Shown in pieces: positions 48,039-59,100 of a DNA stretch of 64,000 bases (positions are counted from its first letter, which is position 1; the number at the start of each line of letters is the position of its first letter). The translations under genes and the position numbers were made by a program. Where the stretch lies: NCBI GenBank assembly GCA_020809705.1, contig CP085831.1, positions 124,001 through 188,000 on the forward strand, written 5' to 3'. This DNA comes from Calonectria ilicicola (Eukaryota > Ascomycota > Sordariomycetes > Hypocreales > Nectriaceae). Under the pieces are notes generated by a model, which did not search any database, had not been told where the DNA came from, and saw nothing but the letters and a program-made list of their open reading frames with translations.

Positions 48039-48165
48039 AGCAATTTGGCGCAGTGGAAGCGCGGTATGTCTATGACGCACACATCGTAACAATATCCAAC
48101 ATTGCTAACTCACCCCAGCCGGGCTCATAACCCGGAGGTCGCACGATCGAAACGTGCAATTGCTA
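48039..48165 (+). tRNA. Initiator tRNA-Met (CAU) interrupted by a 55-nt GT-AG insertion
   Basis: Exon parts 48039-48063 and 48119-48165 fold as a complete tRNA. The acceptor is AGCAATT/AATTGCT (7 perfect pairs), the D stem GCGC/GCGC with loop AGTGGAA, the anticodon stem CCGGG/CCCGG with loop CTCATAA, and the T stem GCACG/CGTGC with loop ATCGAAA. A1:U72, three G:C pairs at 29-31/39-41 and A54/A60 are eukaryotic initiator hallmarks. The insertion 48064-48118 lies between positions 26 and 27, not at 37/38 where nuclear tRNA introns sit. It starts GTATGT, contains TGCTAAC and ends CCCCAG, exactly like an mRNA intron. Box A and box B are both intact and a T12 run follows. Confidence 0.85.
48064..48118 (+). 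other. Intron-like insertion inside the tRNA
   Basis: 55 nt with GTATGT donor, GCTAAC branch-like element 10 nt before the end, and CAG acceptor. Length and signals match the spliceosomal introns of the protein genes in this window. Confidence 0.7.
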
Positions 48166-48193
48166 GGATTGCTTCTCTAACAGAGAAAACACA

Positions 48194-48205
48194 TTTTTTT
48201 TTTTT
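48194..48205 (+). terminator. Pol III terminator (T12) after the initiator tRNA
   Basis: An uninterrupted run of 12 T begins 29 nt after the tRNA discriminator base, suitable for RNA polymerase III termination. Confidence 0.65.
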
Positions 48206-48307
48206 GTGCTATGCCTCACTCCATCTTGCTCTCATATTTTTGCATTATGTTCAAGCTAATTTATTTTGCAAAAAAAGAAAAAAAAGAATATTATCCTCCC
48301 ATCTTGC

Positions 48308-49253
48308 TTATTTGTAAACAGCCGCAAACTTTGCGTCCAACTCATGCTCAGTATGCAATCCCAATTGAACAACGTCATTATCTACATGCTCATAGTAGGT
48401 TGGAAATTCCCCGCTCAAGAGGGTTGCCTTTACAAATGCATGTATATTGGGTCCCTCAGGTTTTTGCTGAACCAAGGCCTCCAATTTCTTCACCTCCTCT
48501 GCAGGTTCATCAATTCTGGTGATCTTCCAATCCACTCCAGGTGAATACTTCTGAGCCAAAGTCAAAAGCTGAGACTGTGTGACGCCAAGCTCGTGTAAGA
48601 AGAGAACACGGTTCTTAGTAGCCTCAGAGTTCTTCAAGGCGCCGACAACAGCCTTTGCGGTTCCCGCGAGAGATGTTGTGCTGATACGGCTGTTGCCGTC
48701 TCCCCAAATCTCGGCAGTCTTGTTCTCCCAATCGAAGGCCACACCAAAGCTAACGAGGAACTCCGTGAAGGCGCCAATACTGAAGATTGTCCACTCGATT
48801 GAATCCTGTTTAGATTTCAAGTAATTTTGAATGTCAACAAGGCTAATGTTGTGAAACAAATGTGCCGCGCCAGGGTCAGTTGACAGGCTGCCAAAGTCAG
48901 ATGGAATGAATCGTTTCACCCCTGCCTTGATTGCAGCATCGATGATCAACTTCTGCCCGGAGACAGCTAGCAGGCCGACAGTAGACACAACAACATCCTG
49001 GCCTCTCAAAGCGGCCTCTAAGCTGTCGAGAGAGTCGTAGTCTACCACTTTGAAGCCAGCGCCAGCCGGGAGATTTTCCTTGTTCTTTTCGGAACGGCCG
49101 AACACAGTCACGTCAAAACCTGCGTCCACAAGCGCAGGAAGAACAGTTGACCCAAGAAGGCCTTTCTACGTAATGGTCAGTGTCCAGCTTTAGGAAAGAT
49201 GGGGTCAGGCGGAAACCTACACCTAATAGTGCGACTTTCGTAAGGGCTGCCAT
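48308..49253 (-). CDS. NmrA/isoflavone-reductase-like oxidoreductase
   Basis: Two exons (49253-49221, 49165-48308), 296 aa. An 11-residue first exon (MAALTKVALLG) joins KGLLGSTVLPALV to complete a Rossmann GxGxxG-type nucleotide loop. Then come DVTVFGRSE, VVVSTVGLLAVSGQ and KRFIPSDFGSL, which are typical of atypical SDRs of the isoflavone reductase/NmrA group. The usual catalytic Tyr-x3-Lys is not evident, so either a reductase or an NAD(P)-sensing protein is possible. It converges on the tRNA gene. A CGG-type palindrome lies about 130 bp upstream. Confidence 0.85.
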
Positions 49254-49384
49254 TTTCGTGATATTTTATGTAGACTTCGATATTATTGTTGATGACTACT
49301 TGTTCCAAATCAGATTCTATAATGGTTTCTATTGAATATATAGTGATACAGAGTTTCCAAAACTCTTCTTTTAGTAACCTAGTA

Positions 49385-49402
49385 GTCGGGTTCGGTCCCG
49401 AC
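49385..49402. promoter_or_regulatory. Palindrome GTCGGG-TTCGGT-CCCGAC
   Basis: A 6-bp perfect inverted repeat with a 6-nt spacer, 132 bp upstream of the NmrA-like ATG. Its CGG/CCG ends suit a Zn2Cys6 dimer. It also mimics a tRNA T-arm, but no tRNA surrounds it. Confidence 0.3.
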
Positions 49403-50484
49403 AAGAGGAGGGCAGTTTACATTATTCAGCTTATCATTTTCACCCTTTATTCTCGCGTCCGGACTTAGGACTAATCTCCATCGCGAATCTGCGTAGCGCT
49501 AGTCTTGGTATCCTGAGCTTTTGCAACGCATTGACGCTATCCTTGGCAGAGATGGTTCTGTCCAAAATGAATAATCTAGTTGACAAGTTCAGACGAAGAA
49601 TAGCGTTGACTTTGGCGTCTCCCGCATTAGAACAACGTACGATATTCGCTGATGAGCAGACTTGATGATTGATGAATATCCGAAATTACTTGTCATATGT
49701 AGTTTCTTCTTTTGTTTATTTTTACACCTCCGTTTACATTTTTTGTCAAACAGGACATAGCCTACGATGCACTACGCATTAGCGGAGTGTTCACTTCACT
49801 CTTGCATGGCGCAACGGTTATTTGACATCTTTACTTCTACAGTTGGAAATCGTGTGACAAATCAACTGAAAAATGACCTTCATCTCAAAATTTTGCCTTC
49901 ACACTAAAACCGAATTCGAGATTAGGATGTACAGCCAAAGAGCGATCCGAATAAATGTCAATGCAGAAAACTAAAGAGAGTCGGCCAAGAGTGCAAGATT
50001 CATTCATTGCTTCCCCTCCCCAAGATACACCACTCCCACATCCCGTAGTAGATTTATAAGCCAGCCCACGTCATCCTTTGTCGGCTGGCTTCCCGATCAA
50101 TTAAGGGCCCATGGATTTAAGAATCAGGCGACTAGGCGCGCTTGGTAGGGAGCTAATGCTTTTTCCAGGTGATATAAGTGGGGGCGACATCGATTTGCCT
50201 TGTAACCGAATGCCGGGGGTAGGGACGCATAGACGTCTTGCGATCACCCAACCCGCTACGGATACAAAATAGTCCCGACTTCCACCAACTCTGTGATACA
50301 CACTAGATGACAAATACATGCTTATACCCATAGTGTAAAGTTTCTTCCCAGAACTACACTACCTCGCATAGTGCATTCGCCCAGCTAAAAGCTACTACTG
50401 GAAAGTTTTGCTGCCTTCCCGAGAGCATTGCATTGTATGCGTTTTAGATTGCGCCATCCTGTCGGTGATGGCACCTCAAGGATA
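49403..50484. other. Intergenic
   Basis: Over 1 kb without a recognisable gene. Confidence 0.4.
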
Positions 50485-51009
50485 GTACGCGGATTTAGAT
50501 CATGTCAAGGCCGTAAAGCCGATTAACACACCCGTGGGAAGTTTTGTTTCTGATTTGAACGTCAACACTGTCAGCCCTTACGTGGCAGCCCAGCAAGCTG
50601 TAGCCGGATGGGAGACGCTTCCCGAGGAAACCCAGAAGACTTTTATTTACACGGGCAATATTCTGAACATCTCTGTCCTTCCGATTCCGTTGATGCTCAG
50701 CCTTGGCGTCGGCAAGGCTGCCTCCGCATACTGGCTTGGTGTTGCCGACACACCACATCAGACGCGAGGATATCGGTAAGGACTTTCGTCACTCTTGAAC
50801 ACGATTTCATTTTGGCATGGTCACATCCGTTCACTAGATTCTTTTATGCAGACGAGCGTAGCGAAGATGGCAGTATTAAAGGGCAGATACTTGATGCTCC
50901 TTCCCACGCTGATTTCTATGCACGATTGGCGACAAGGGAAGACAATGTGCCACGGCAAGCTACATTCGTTGCCAATAAGGGATATGTCAAGTTTGAGCAA
51001 CAAGATTAG
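50485..51009 (+). pseudogene. 5'-truncated SDR fragment
   Basis: The reading DLNVNTVSPYVAAQQAVAG, FIYTGNILN, GVGKAASAYWLG, an intron at 50779-50838, then FFYADERSEDG and ATFVANKGYVKF matches the C-terminal two thirds of a fungal short-chain dehydrogenase group. The N-terminal Rossmann half (GxxxGIG, NNAG) is missing; a TAG lies just upstream of the homologous stretch and no start is available. The 3' part is intact with proper splice sites, so this is a truncated copy rather than a sequencing slip. Confidence 0.6.
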
Positions 51010-53157
51010 TTCAAATGAGAACCGAAGGTAGCTCCTGAATCCCGGTTGCAGCTGGGTCAATGGGATATTATAAAGTCTAAATTTAACTGACCATTTTCTC
51101 CGCGTTTAGTGAAACTACTGGCGTCCACAAGTGGCCTGAATTGCTACATATTTTATGCGAGTGAAGAGAATGAGGCTATATTTTCCTAGGTCTCTATTAC
51201 AAAGTTCGTTCCCAGCGACTAGAGGTTATAAAGCACCTCAACTATTTACTTGGTTGTGTTTTTAGTACCGGGCTCGCAAGTCAGCCTACCACGAACATAA
51301 ACGAGGTAAATTTCTGTAGATGTGATTAACACCCAGTGATCTTGTTACAGCCTTAAGAGGATTCTAACACGGAAGATTGCCTACCCCCCACTCGGTTTCA
51401 TCAATCTGCCCCACTTGCACAGACAGGAACTCATTTCAGGCTTTACCCAATGTTTTCATACTTAATCGGACGGAATTAAAAAGTTTACCACAACGTCCTC
51501 GTGTTGACCTACCCTACACTATAACCCATTTGATCGCTGTTAGTTAGTATACTAATCACCTGTATTTTCACTTCTCTGAAACCTTCTTAAATCTAATCTA
51601 CTATCCCGTTGACATACATATCGGCCGTAACGATTACCAAGAATTGACCATGGGGATTTGATGATCACACAATTATCAATTGGTCTTCCGCCCAATACGA
51701 GAATATCTTCATTTCACCACGAGAGCACGGGCGCCCGAAGCTAAAAGAGTACAACCCATTGCAACACGAAAAATCTATCCCTAAAATCAAATAGTGCTTC
51801 ATAGTCAACGCTCTAAACACAGAGGTTGATATCAAATGTCAAGCGTCGCTCCGATCAAGGCGTATGTAGATTCCGAATGGACCGAGACCCCATTTTGGAG
51901 AAAGTTGGAGCAATGTCCAGACCCACGCTAGCGTTATTGACGAGATGATCACTTCCCGAAGGAGCAGTACTTTCGCCGAAATATGCCCGGGAATGGTTAG
52001 CTCAGGATACCGCATCTCGCTTCCCTTTGGATTTTGTCTCAACATCCAATCAGACATAGGTGGATGAGGTCAGTGGCGAGGAAATTGGCAGCACATGCTC
52101 ATGTGGACATGTTTCTCCGTATTTCCTAATTTACAGACTGGAATAATAGCCATGCAACCTTGCGAAGCCATGAAAAAAAGATTAAAGATTGGATAGTTTT
52201 TTACTGTAATAAAATCTATCACCCCAATGGTCACATCTGTACCTTTCTTCCCTCGTTTCATTCGTATCATTAAATTTCACGTCACGAGAAAGAAATCTGG
52301 TAGCAATTCGCCGCATGGCGTCTGACTGTGGCCACTCACTTCTTTGTGCTGGGTATCATCAGTCAGTCCGCTGTCTCTAGTCATCGTGTTCTTGTTGCTG
52401 GTAGACCTATTGAAGATATCGGTTGGTGCTCTTGTGAGCATTGCGCTATAAATCTCCAAGCTTGCGCTGACGAATTTGCGAGGCTCCTCGCTTGAGCTCA
52501 AAGCTCTCAACTGAGACCCCTGTCTTGCAAATAATGGCTTGCGGAGAAGGAGTCTAATAATCTACTTATGATTGGCGTGATGCGATTATTTCCTACTGGG
52601 TAACCCGTACAATAACATAAATGGCCGACGAAGAGGGGCTTCTCTCTGATATCTTGCTAAGATCTGGAGACTGCGCAGTAATATCTGGGGAAACTTTCTA
52701 AGGTATTTGGAGAGAAGGATATGTGTGAAGAAAACACAATTCTCCAAGAAACCTGGTTCAAGTCTTTTCTTGGACGGAGGAGACGCTTGAGATGCTTCCA
52801 AATTCGTTCGCGGTGTGATGACCTTGTCCCTCGAGGTAATTGGCACCTACATAACACAGGCCGTCCTCTGATATCTTATACTGCATCGGGGCCTCTTTGT
52901 TAGATCCGTTCATTGTCTGACACGAGGTCGACAAGGACTTGAATAACTATGCGTGCGAAGATACATCATATCGCATTGTGGGGAAATGCTTGTCAAGCGG
53001 GGTAAGAGATGAACGTCTGTGGGCGCTAGTTACAGGACCAGTCAGGTTCGTTTCGGTGTCGTCTCCGCCCTCGTCACTTTTAAAAACCAGCTTTCCCCGC
53101 GTCGAGGCTCGGCGAGCCCCTGCTGGCCCTCGCTCTGCAACGTCCGGGTTGACTGCC
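51010..53157. other. Long gene-poor stretch
   Basis: More than 2 kb without a recognisable gene. The last few hundred bases should be the promoter and 5' leader of the Zn2Cys6 gene. An upstream in-frame ORF from 52939 is open into that gene but lacks coding character. Confidence 0.4.
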
Positions 53158-53272
53158 ATGTCTCCGCAACCCCACAAACGAGGTGTTCCGTGCAACTTAT
53201 GTAGAGGTTAGTGATGGTGGCTTTTCTTATCGGCTATTAATTTCAGAATTTCGGAAAACTAACCTCGATTAG

Positions 53273-53287
53273 ACAAACACCTCAAAT
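53273..53287 (+). other. 15-nt microexon of the Zn2Cys6 gene
   Basis: Flanked by ACTAACCTCGATTAG (branch and acceptor) and a GTCCGT donor. It supplies four whole codons plus split codons that complete the third zinc ligand. Confidence 0.7.
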
Positions 53288-54283
53288 GTCCGTTCACTTT
53301 TCATGTGTTGACGCCAAGTCTCTAACATGGCATCACCACAGGTGACAGCCAAACACCCTGCTCCAACTGCACCAAAGGCTCCAACAAGTGTGTTCGCTCT
53401 AGAAGGAAAATTCGTTTCAAACACCTGGTCACTTCGCAGGAAAAGTTCACATGGATCAACGTCGGAAGTCTCAGTATGACGCCTTTACCCTCTTCCTACT
53501 CTCATCTCATGTTTTGCGAACCTCATTTTGCGACAGGTGAAAATAAAGGTGTTAAATTCACTACTGAATGTGATGGTGATGATACAGAGTATATCTCGAC
53601 CAAGGGTCAAGCCTCGGAGAGCAACCAGCCTCCAGAGGGAACACTTATACCGCCAGTTTGTGATAAGGTGCAAAACGGTCACGGCAACCATTACTTTCAA
53701 CCATCTTCGTCTGTGACAATAGCACCGGAAACTTCCACGTCCGACAATAGTTATATTGACGGTGGCACCTCAAATCCTGGCGAGCCCAGTTACAACATTC
53801 TCCCTGTCCTCGATAAAACATGCCGACATGTATTCTCCGAAACCAGCTCATCCACGGGGGATGGAAGTATTATTTCAACATATGAAGCTGATGCGATTCG
53901 TTATAGTCGGGCTTCGATGAGCCCTAGCTCAAATACCAAGAGCCAGACTAATGAACAACCGTTACGGTTACAATCTGAGCCCCTGAAATTAAGCTTCCAG
54001 GAAGCCTGTTTACTGAGATTTTTTATTGAAAGTTTGGCCATGGTGGTAAGTTAACGTCGCCTGGATGATTAATTATCTCAAATACTCATCTTGGCTTAAG
54101 TTTGATACCAGCGACAGAAACCACTCCTATTTCACCCTACTCCCTATACGCGCTATACATAGCCCTCTCCTCCTCAATGCCATTTGCACTGCATCTGCGA
54201 GAACTTTAACCCAGCGCTGGAGTCACCACAATTCAACATCAACTATTGAATATGATGGCATAGCACTGCCAAATCTTACAATG

Positions 54284-54291
54284 GAATCCGC
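54284..54291. repeat. Left target site duplication GAATCCGC
   Basis: Eight bases immediately before the left inverted repeat, duplicated exactly after the right one. Confidence 0.9.
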
Positions 54292-54311
54292 CAGCGCTGC
54301 GGTCAATTCAA
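54292..54311 (+). repeat. Left 20-bp terminal inverted repeat
   Basis: CAGCGCTGCGGTCAATTCAA, exact reverse complement of 57357-57376. Confidence 0.9.
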
Positions 54312-54420
54312 TTCTCAATCAGGATTTTCACATTTGAATTGAAGGGATTCGCATTTGAATTGAGGGCTTCCGAATTGAATTGATTGAATTAAATTGAGAT
54401 AATTTGAATCATATACTATA

Positions 54421-56844
54421 TTACATATCAGTCATCCAGTGTTTTAAACACTCAATAGCTTCCAAGGTCTCATCAGCTAGGCTGTGCTGTTGTGATCCTA
54501 TTGTTAACTTAGCTTGACTAAATATACGTTCACATTCGGCTGACATTAAAGGTATTATAAGGATATCTATTGCCATTCAACTCATTAAAGGAAAAGCCTG
54601 CTTTTACTGTTGCTAAAAGGCGATTGGGTTATCCAGCTTTTCAGGGGCCCTATCAAGCCAAGCGTTCAATTTGTGTATAGCCGGGCTATTGCTTTTGGTT
54701 GGGTTCTTATAGAAATCATTAGGAAGAAGGTCAGGCAGGGAACCATTACATTGATCAGGGAAATCTGTGGCCTGGGGCTGTTGATATCGCTCACTAATAA
54801 TCCAACCATCAAAAAAGAAGCCTCAAAACCAGTTAATGATGAGATTTGCTTTATATAGCTCCACATAGGTGACCCAACAGGCCCCTAGGGAGGGATGAAG
54901 GATAGCGGCAGCCTAATAAACTAGGGTGTGGTTAAATAGGCTCCTATAATATTCTAATTAATTTATTAATAATTAGTAATAGAGGTATAAATATTCCTTT
55001 ATATTAGCCTGTTACTATAGCTTCATTGTAGATGCTTGACTATAACTATATAAGCATTATAATAAGGTATTTCAAAGGGTCTGTTAAGGCTTGTTAATTG
55101 TAATTAAGTTAGGGGCATAATGATCACATTGTTCTTTAAACTAAGTTATTAATTAGAAGAGGCTTTAAATAACCTAGCCAATATTGCCAGGGTAGCAGGA
55201 TTAGAACCTTATTATTTCCTTTTAAAAAGGAAAAAGAAGATCATAAACCTCTATTAAGATCTCCCAATCTTCCTCAGTTAACCTCTTATTAATTGGCAGC
55301 CTTTGATCTTCCTTTTCCATTAAGTTAACCCCAATCTATAACTAAATTAACTCTTTAAGGCAAAGGGCCTATTTAATTATATAAAAAGTTAAATTTTAAT
55401 ATATTTTATTATTATTATATAATTAAATGTTATTATTAATTTCTAATAAGCTATTATTAGTATTATTAATTTAATATTAAACCTGAATAAAAAAGGCTTC
55501 CCAACATTAAGGGGACCGGCAAATGAATATCACTATATCTGATAGCTTGGCTACCGGACCATTCTTAAGCCAGCTAGTTAAATTGGCTTATTCCTTGGGA
55601 GTCAGTTGTATAACAGCTTTATTATTCAATGAGGTAAGTTAGGCTTATTCTGTAGGCTCAAGGAAGGCTTTAGTAGCAAGGTTAATGACATAACCCCAAC
55701 AGCGTAATTGAATTATTGAAGGCTTTGTAAATAAGGGCTGACTTGGAAAAGCAGGAAGATGGTTGGAAAAGAGATAATTAAGGCACATATCGTTAACAGG
55801 GGCATTATCCAATATGAAGAAACCGAGGCTCTGAAGGTTATAGTTTTTAATGACTTCCAATACCAAAGGGGCGATATTTTCACCTGAATGAACACCAGAA
55901 ATACATTTTAAGGCGAGGAGCTTAGTTTGTAGGCTACTAGCATAATTAATAAAGTAACTGATAACCCCTAAGAGGGCCTATTAGTTAGGGGAAGTCTAAG
56001 CATTGAAGGTAAGGTGGATAAGTAATTAAGTATATTAAAGCTAATGTTTAATTGTTTGTTAGCGAGCTTTGAAGTTATCTATTACCTAGGCCTTCATAGT
56101 TAACTGGTGTATTAGCAAGGTATTATTGATAATATGATTTAGTGTTTGTAAGAGGCATTGGAAGGTGTTATATTTAATTGCTTTAAAGGATATATTTGAC
56201 TTAATAATCTAGTGAATAAGAGCAGCCTTTAGCTCAGCGGCAATACCAAAAGCATTAGATTCTTCTTTAGCAGGCAACCTAGTATATAAATAAAGGTTGG
56301 TGAGGGTAGAAGAAGCTGGTGATAGTGTTATCTCTTGGTCTTAGCCCTTAGCAATAGAGTGTTGACTTTGTAAGTGGGCTATTACTGCTGAAGTTACTAC
56401 TTGAGCAAATAAATAGCCTTACGTTTGTCCTCGCTAGTTGTAATAATAGCATAGCCAAAAGGTACTACCAAGGGTATTTCCATTTACTTCAACAAGATTA
56501 AAGCCATGCTTAATAATAAAGGATTATAGCTTATGGCACTAATATAGCTAGGAATAGAGGAAATATCTCTTATATGCAAATTATATTTAAGGGAGGGTTT
56601 GAATAATTAAACTTTAAGTATCTTTAAGGTTGAAATCTTTAAATTACACAATCATAGACTGTACCTTCGGTTAAGTTTAAAAGGAAAATAGGGTTAGGGT
56701 CGGAGTTGGGGTTGAGGTTAAGGTTAGGATTGGGGATGAGATTATTAATAGTATTAAGGGCGTTGGATTATAGAAAAAAGAGTCAGATATGAAGATATCA
56801 TCATCTTCATGCTCGTCATATATTCTAACAACCACAGAGGTCAT
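54421..56844 (-). pseudogene. Degenerate hAT transposase
   Basis: Minus-strand pieces show the family. A likely N terminus starts at ATG 56844 (MTSVVVRIYDEHEDDD). The core has GFFILDNAPVNDMCLNYLF and RCWGYVINLATKAFL over 55866-55645 (the DNA..ND and RCxxHxxNL blocks). The C-terminal hATC dimerisation segment IPLMSAECERIFSQAKLT lies at about 54540-54480 and ends in TAA at 54423-54421. Frames and stops between these blocks break the gene throughout. AT bias and TA-rich stops fit RIP-like C-to-T decay. Confidence 0.75.
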
Positions 56845-57356
56845 TTTGCTAACCTCTCATTCCTTAACTAATTACTATACTTTACAGTAAGAAAGACGTA
56901 GATGTACCGGGCCTTTTCTTTGCAATATGGACTTGGCAGCGATCGGAGAGGCTAGAAAATGACTAATATGATAGTTCTGAACATTATAAACAAAGGTATA
57001 ATAACGCGATAGGCAAAAATAGTTGTATTTTGTGGTGTTGTGGAGGGTAGTTTTGTGTGTGATGTGCAGGAAAAGGTAAGGTTGGTAAGAATTCCTTTAT
57101 AGTTGAAAAATCATGGTCATATGACCGATCATATGACCTACGCTATACCGCTTTAAACAATAACTAAGCAGAAATTCCTCCCAGGTAAACCACATCAAAG
57201 ATACCAAAACTCAGCCAAAAAAAAAATCACACATCTACACTAAATACCCTATATCCAACTCAATCAATTCAATCAATTTGATCGTTGTATTTGAATTGAA
57301 TTGAATACCTCTTTTCCCGGCTTGAATTGAATTGATTTGGATTGAATTGAGGCGAT

Positions 57357-57376
57357 TTGAATTGACCGCAGCGCTG
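57357..57376 (-). repeat. Right 20-bp terminal inverted repeat
   Basis: Mirror of the left terminal repeat, ending in CGCAGCGCTG. Confidence 0.9.
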
Positions 57377-57384
57377 GAATCCGC
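57377..57384. repeat. Right target site duplication GAATCCGC
   Basis: Exact copy of the left target duplication. Confidence 0.9.
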
Positions 57385-58445
57385 CATTTACTATCATAAT
57401 AATTGCATTTCATATTTGATGGATGTATCAGCGGACCAAAGGAGTATATGTAGCGACGATGCCATCACTGCAATTACCATACTTCGCTACCATGAACAAG
57501 TCGATAGTAAGTCATTATTTATTCCACCTATGCAGTGGCATCCTGGAAATGTTGATCAATACGACTGCAGTGCATTTTACCGGCATAGACAACGAAATCT
57601 ACACCGCTGTTGTTATGGCCATGTTCAAGCCATCCCACGATGAAGGTGACGGGCTGTTGAGCATCATCAAGCAGCCACCGCCTAACTCCAATATCTATGC
57701 TTTATCTATTTCTTCCCTGAGACATTCGGCATGTTTAATTGCTCTCCGACAGGAGATTTGGTCTGTTCTTATTCACCAAAGGCCATTTCAGCTTCCCCTA
57801 GCAACTTTTTATGACTATAATAGTCTCAATCACACTATAGCTGTCGACGATTACGACTGGACAAATGTGGTCATTCTTTGGTGTGCCCACGTTCTTCAGT
57901 ATTGCTTTGGGGGAGAGAGTGATTTAAACGATGAAACGGATCAAAAACCTGGAAACGAACAACTAGATGTCTTGAAGCAGTTCCTGCTAACATGGGATGA
58001 AAGCCCACCGCCATATTTTGCGCCGATATTTTCCCAAGACCGAAATCCCGCCGAGGGGCGGTATTTTCCAACCATCTGGGTAGCGAATAGGTGTCAAATC
58101 CTCGCTCTGCAGCATATCGAGCTGGCTCGCATTGTGCTTTTGGTACACGAAAATGGCATCGAGCAAGTGCATCATGACCTCGGTGCTTCCGATGCAGTCC
58201 TTCAGGACATACTTAGGAACGCAACAAGACGGATCTGTGGTCTGGCTATGTCTAATCAGAAATACCAAGAGGCCATGGTGTCAGCCGCGGTTGGGCTCTC
58301 AATGTGTGGCAAATATTTCCGAGATCCCAGGGAGCAGGCCGCAATTATTGATCTGATCGAAAGCCTCAAAAAGAAACATGCTTGGCCTACAGACACGTTA
58401 TATAATACACTACAGCAAGCGTGGGCGACTTATAATGTTGTGTAG

Positions 58446-59100
58446 CACTCGACAATTCGGTTTCATCAGTTTCAAAGAGGTGCTAAAAGGGGAGGGGGGA
58501 AGAAGGGAAAAGAAACCGCGCGGACTGTTGAATCGAATCCGCCACACGATTTCCGTTGCGCGATAAGGGTGTCAGACGCCCAAAGGGATGATTTAGCAAT
58601 TATGATTTTAGGCATAAACAAAATCAATTACTAGGGACAATAGACGGCTCAAGAACATCATCAGAACCTGGATCCTTTGAAAGCAGCTATAGAAAATCCC
58701 CTTCTCATAAAATTGCATATTTCCGAAACAAGGTTTAGTCAGCTGCATTGTTTTTGCATCCTGCGATCTGCAACATTGGTCCGAGAGCCGAACTTGGTGG
58801 TATCTTAATATTTGAACAAGGATGGGATTGGCCCGGGTTTATGCATCCTTTCAGCTTTACGGTTGATAAGTCATGAGTTGGCAAATCGGGTAAAGAGCGA
58901 ACCACCTCTGACAGGGGTTACTGTTATCTCATAAGAGTAATTGGACCACAGATATGAAAAGGCAGTCACACGTTGGGGTCTATGTGCAGCTCCCAGGGAG
59001 ACCAGCTGAAGATAAATTCAACCGTTCACCCAGCCCCCGCTCGTGTATTTTCCATCACCGCTTCTTTATTGCCACATAGCGGAAATGCGCTGTCATCATC
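58446..59100. other. Intergenic
   Basis: No gene recognised. Confidence 0.4.

Larger units (their letters stand above)
54292..57376 (-). mobile_element. hAT-superfamily DNA transposon, degenerate
   Basis: 3,085 bp bounded by a perfect 20-bp terminal inverted repeat CAGCGCTGCGGTCAATTCAA and an 8-bp target duplication GAATCCGC (54284-54291 and 57377-57384). CAG-type ends and an 8-bp duplication are hAT hallmarks. Subterminal regions are packed with TTGAATTGAA-type repeats, as in elements whose transposase binds subterminal sites. The interior is very AT-rich and carries a broken transposase gene on the minus strand. The element lies inside an otherwise open host gene. Confidence 0.9.
53158..58445 (+). 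pseudogene. Zn2Cys6 (ARCA-like) transcription factor split by a hAT transposon
   Basis: Ancestral exons: 53158-53206, 53273-53287, 53342-54045, 54101-54291, continuing at 57385-57506 and 57571-58445, together 1956 nt or 652 codons. The binuclear cluster is assembled from three exons: PCNLCR, DKHLKC, DSQTPCSNC, TKGSNKC, giving CX2CX6CX5CX2CX6C. The third Cys codon is formed across a 15-nt microexon. The effector region has LSFQEACLLRFFIES, SPLLLNAICTASARTL and ALRQEIWSVLIHQRPF, as in fungal Fungal_trans_2/ARCA regulators. A 3,085-bp hAT element sits in codon Ala of MESA-IYYHNN. As it stands, translation runs into the element and stops at a TGA at 54337-54339, so the product would keep DNA binding but lose most of the effector region. 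Confidence 0.85.

Noticed and set aside
49385..49402. Possible tRNA T-arm GTCGGGTTCGGTCCCGAC
   Set aside because: No other tRNA arms nearby; kept only as a palindrome in the NmrA-like promoter.
52939..53157. In-frame upstream extension of the Zn2Cys6 gene
   Set aside because: Composition is not protein-like and Zn2Cys6 proteins of this type begin just before the cluster, at 53158.
56690..56745. TTAGGG/GGGTTAGG-like tract resembling interstitial telomeric repeat
   Set aside because: It lies inside the hAT element and on the minus strand reads as the Thr/Pro/Leu-rich N-terminal part of the transposase ORF starting at 56844, so it is explained by coding sequence.
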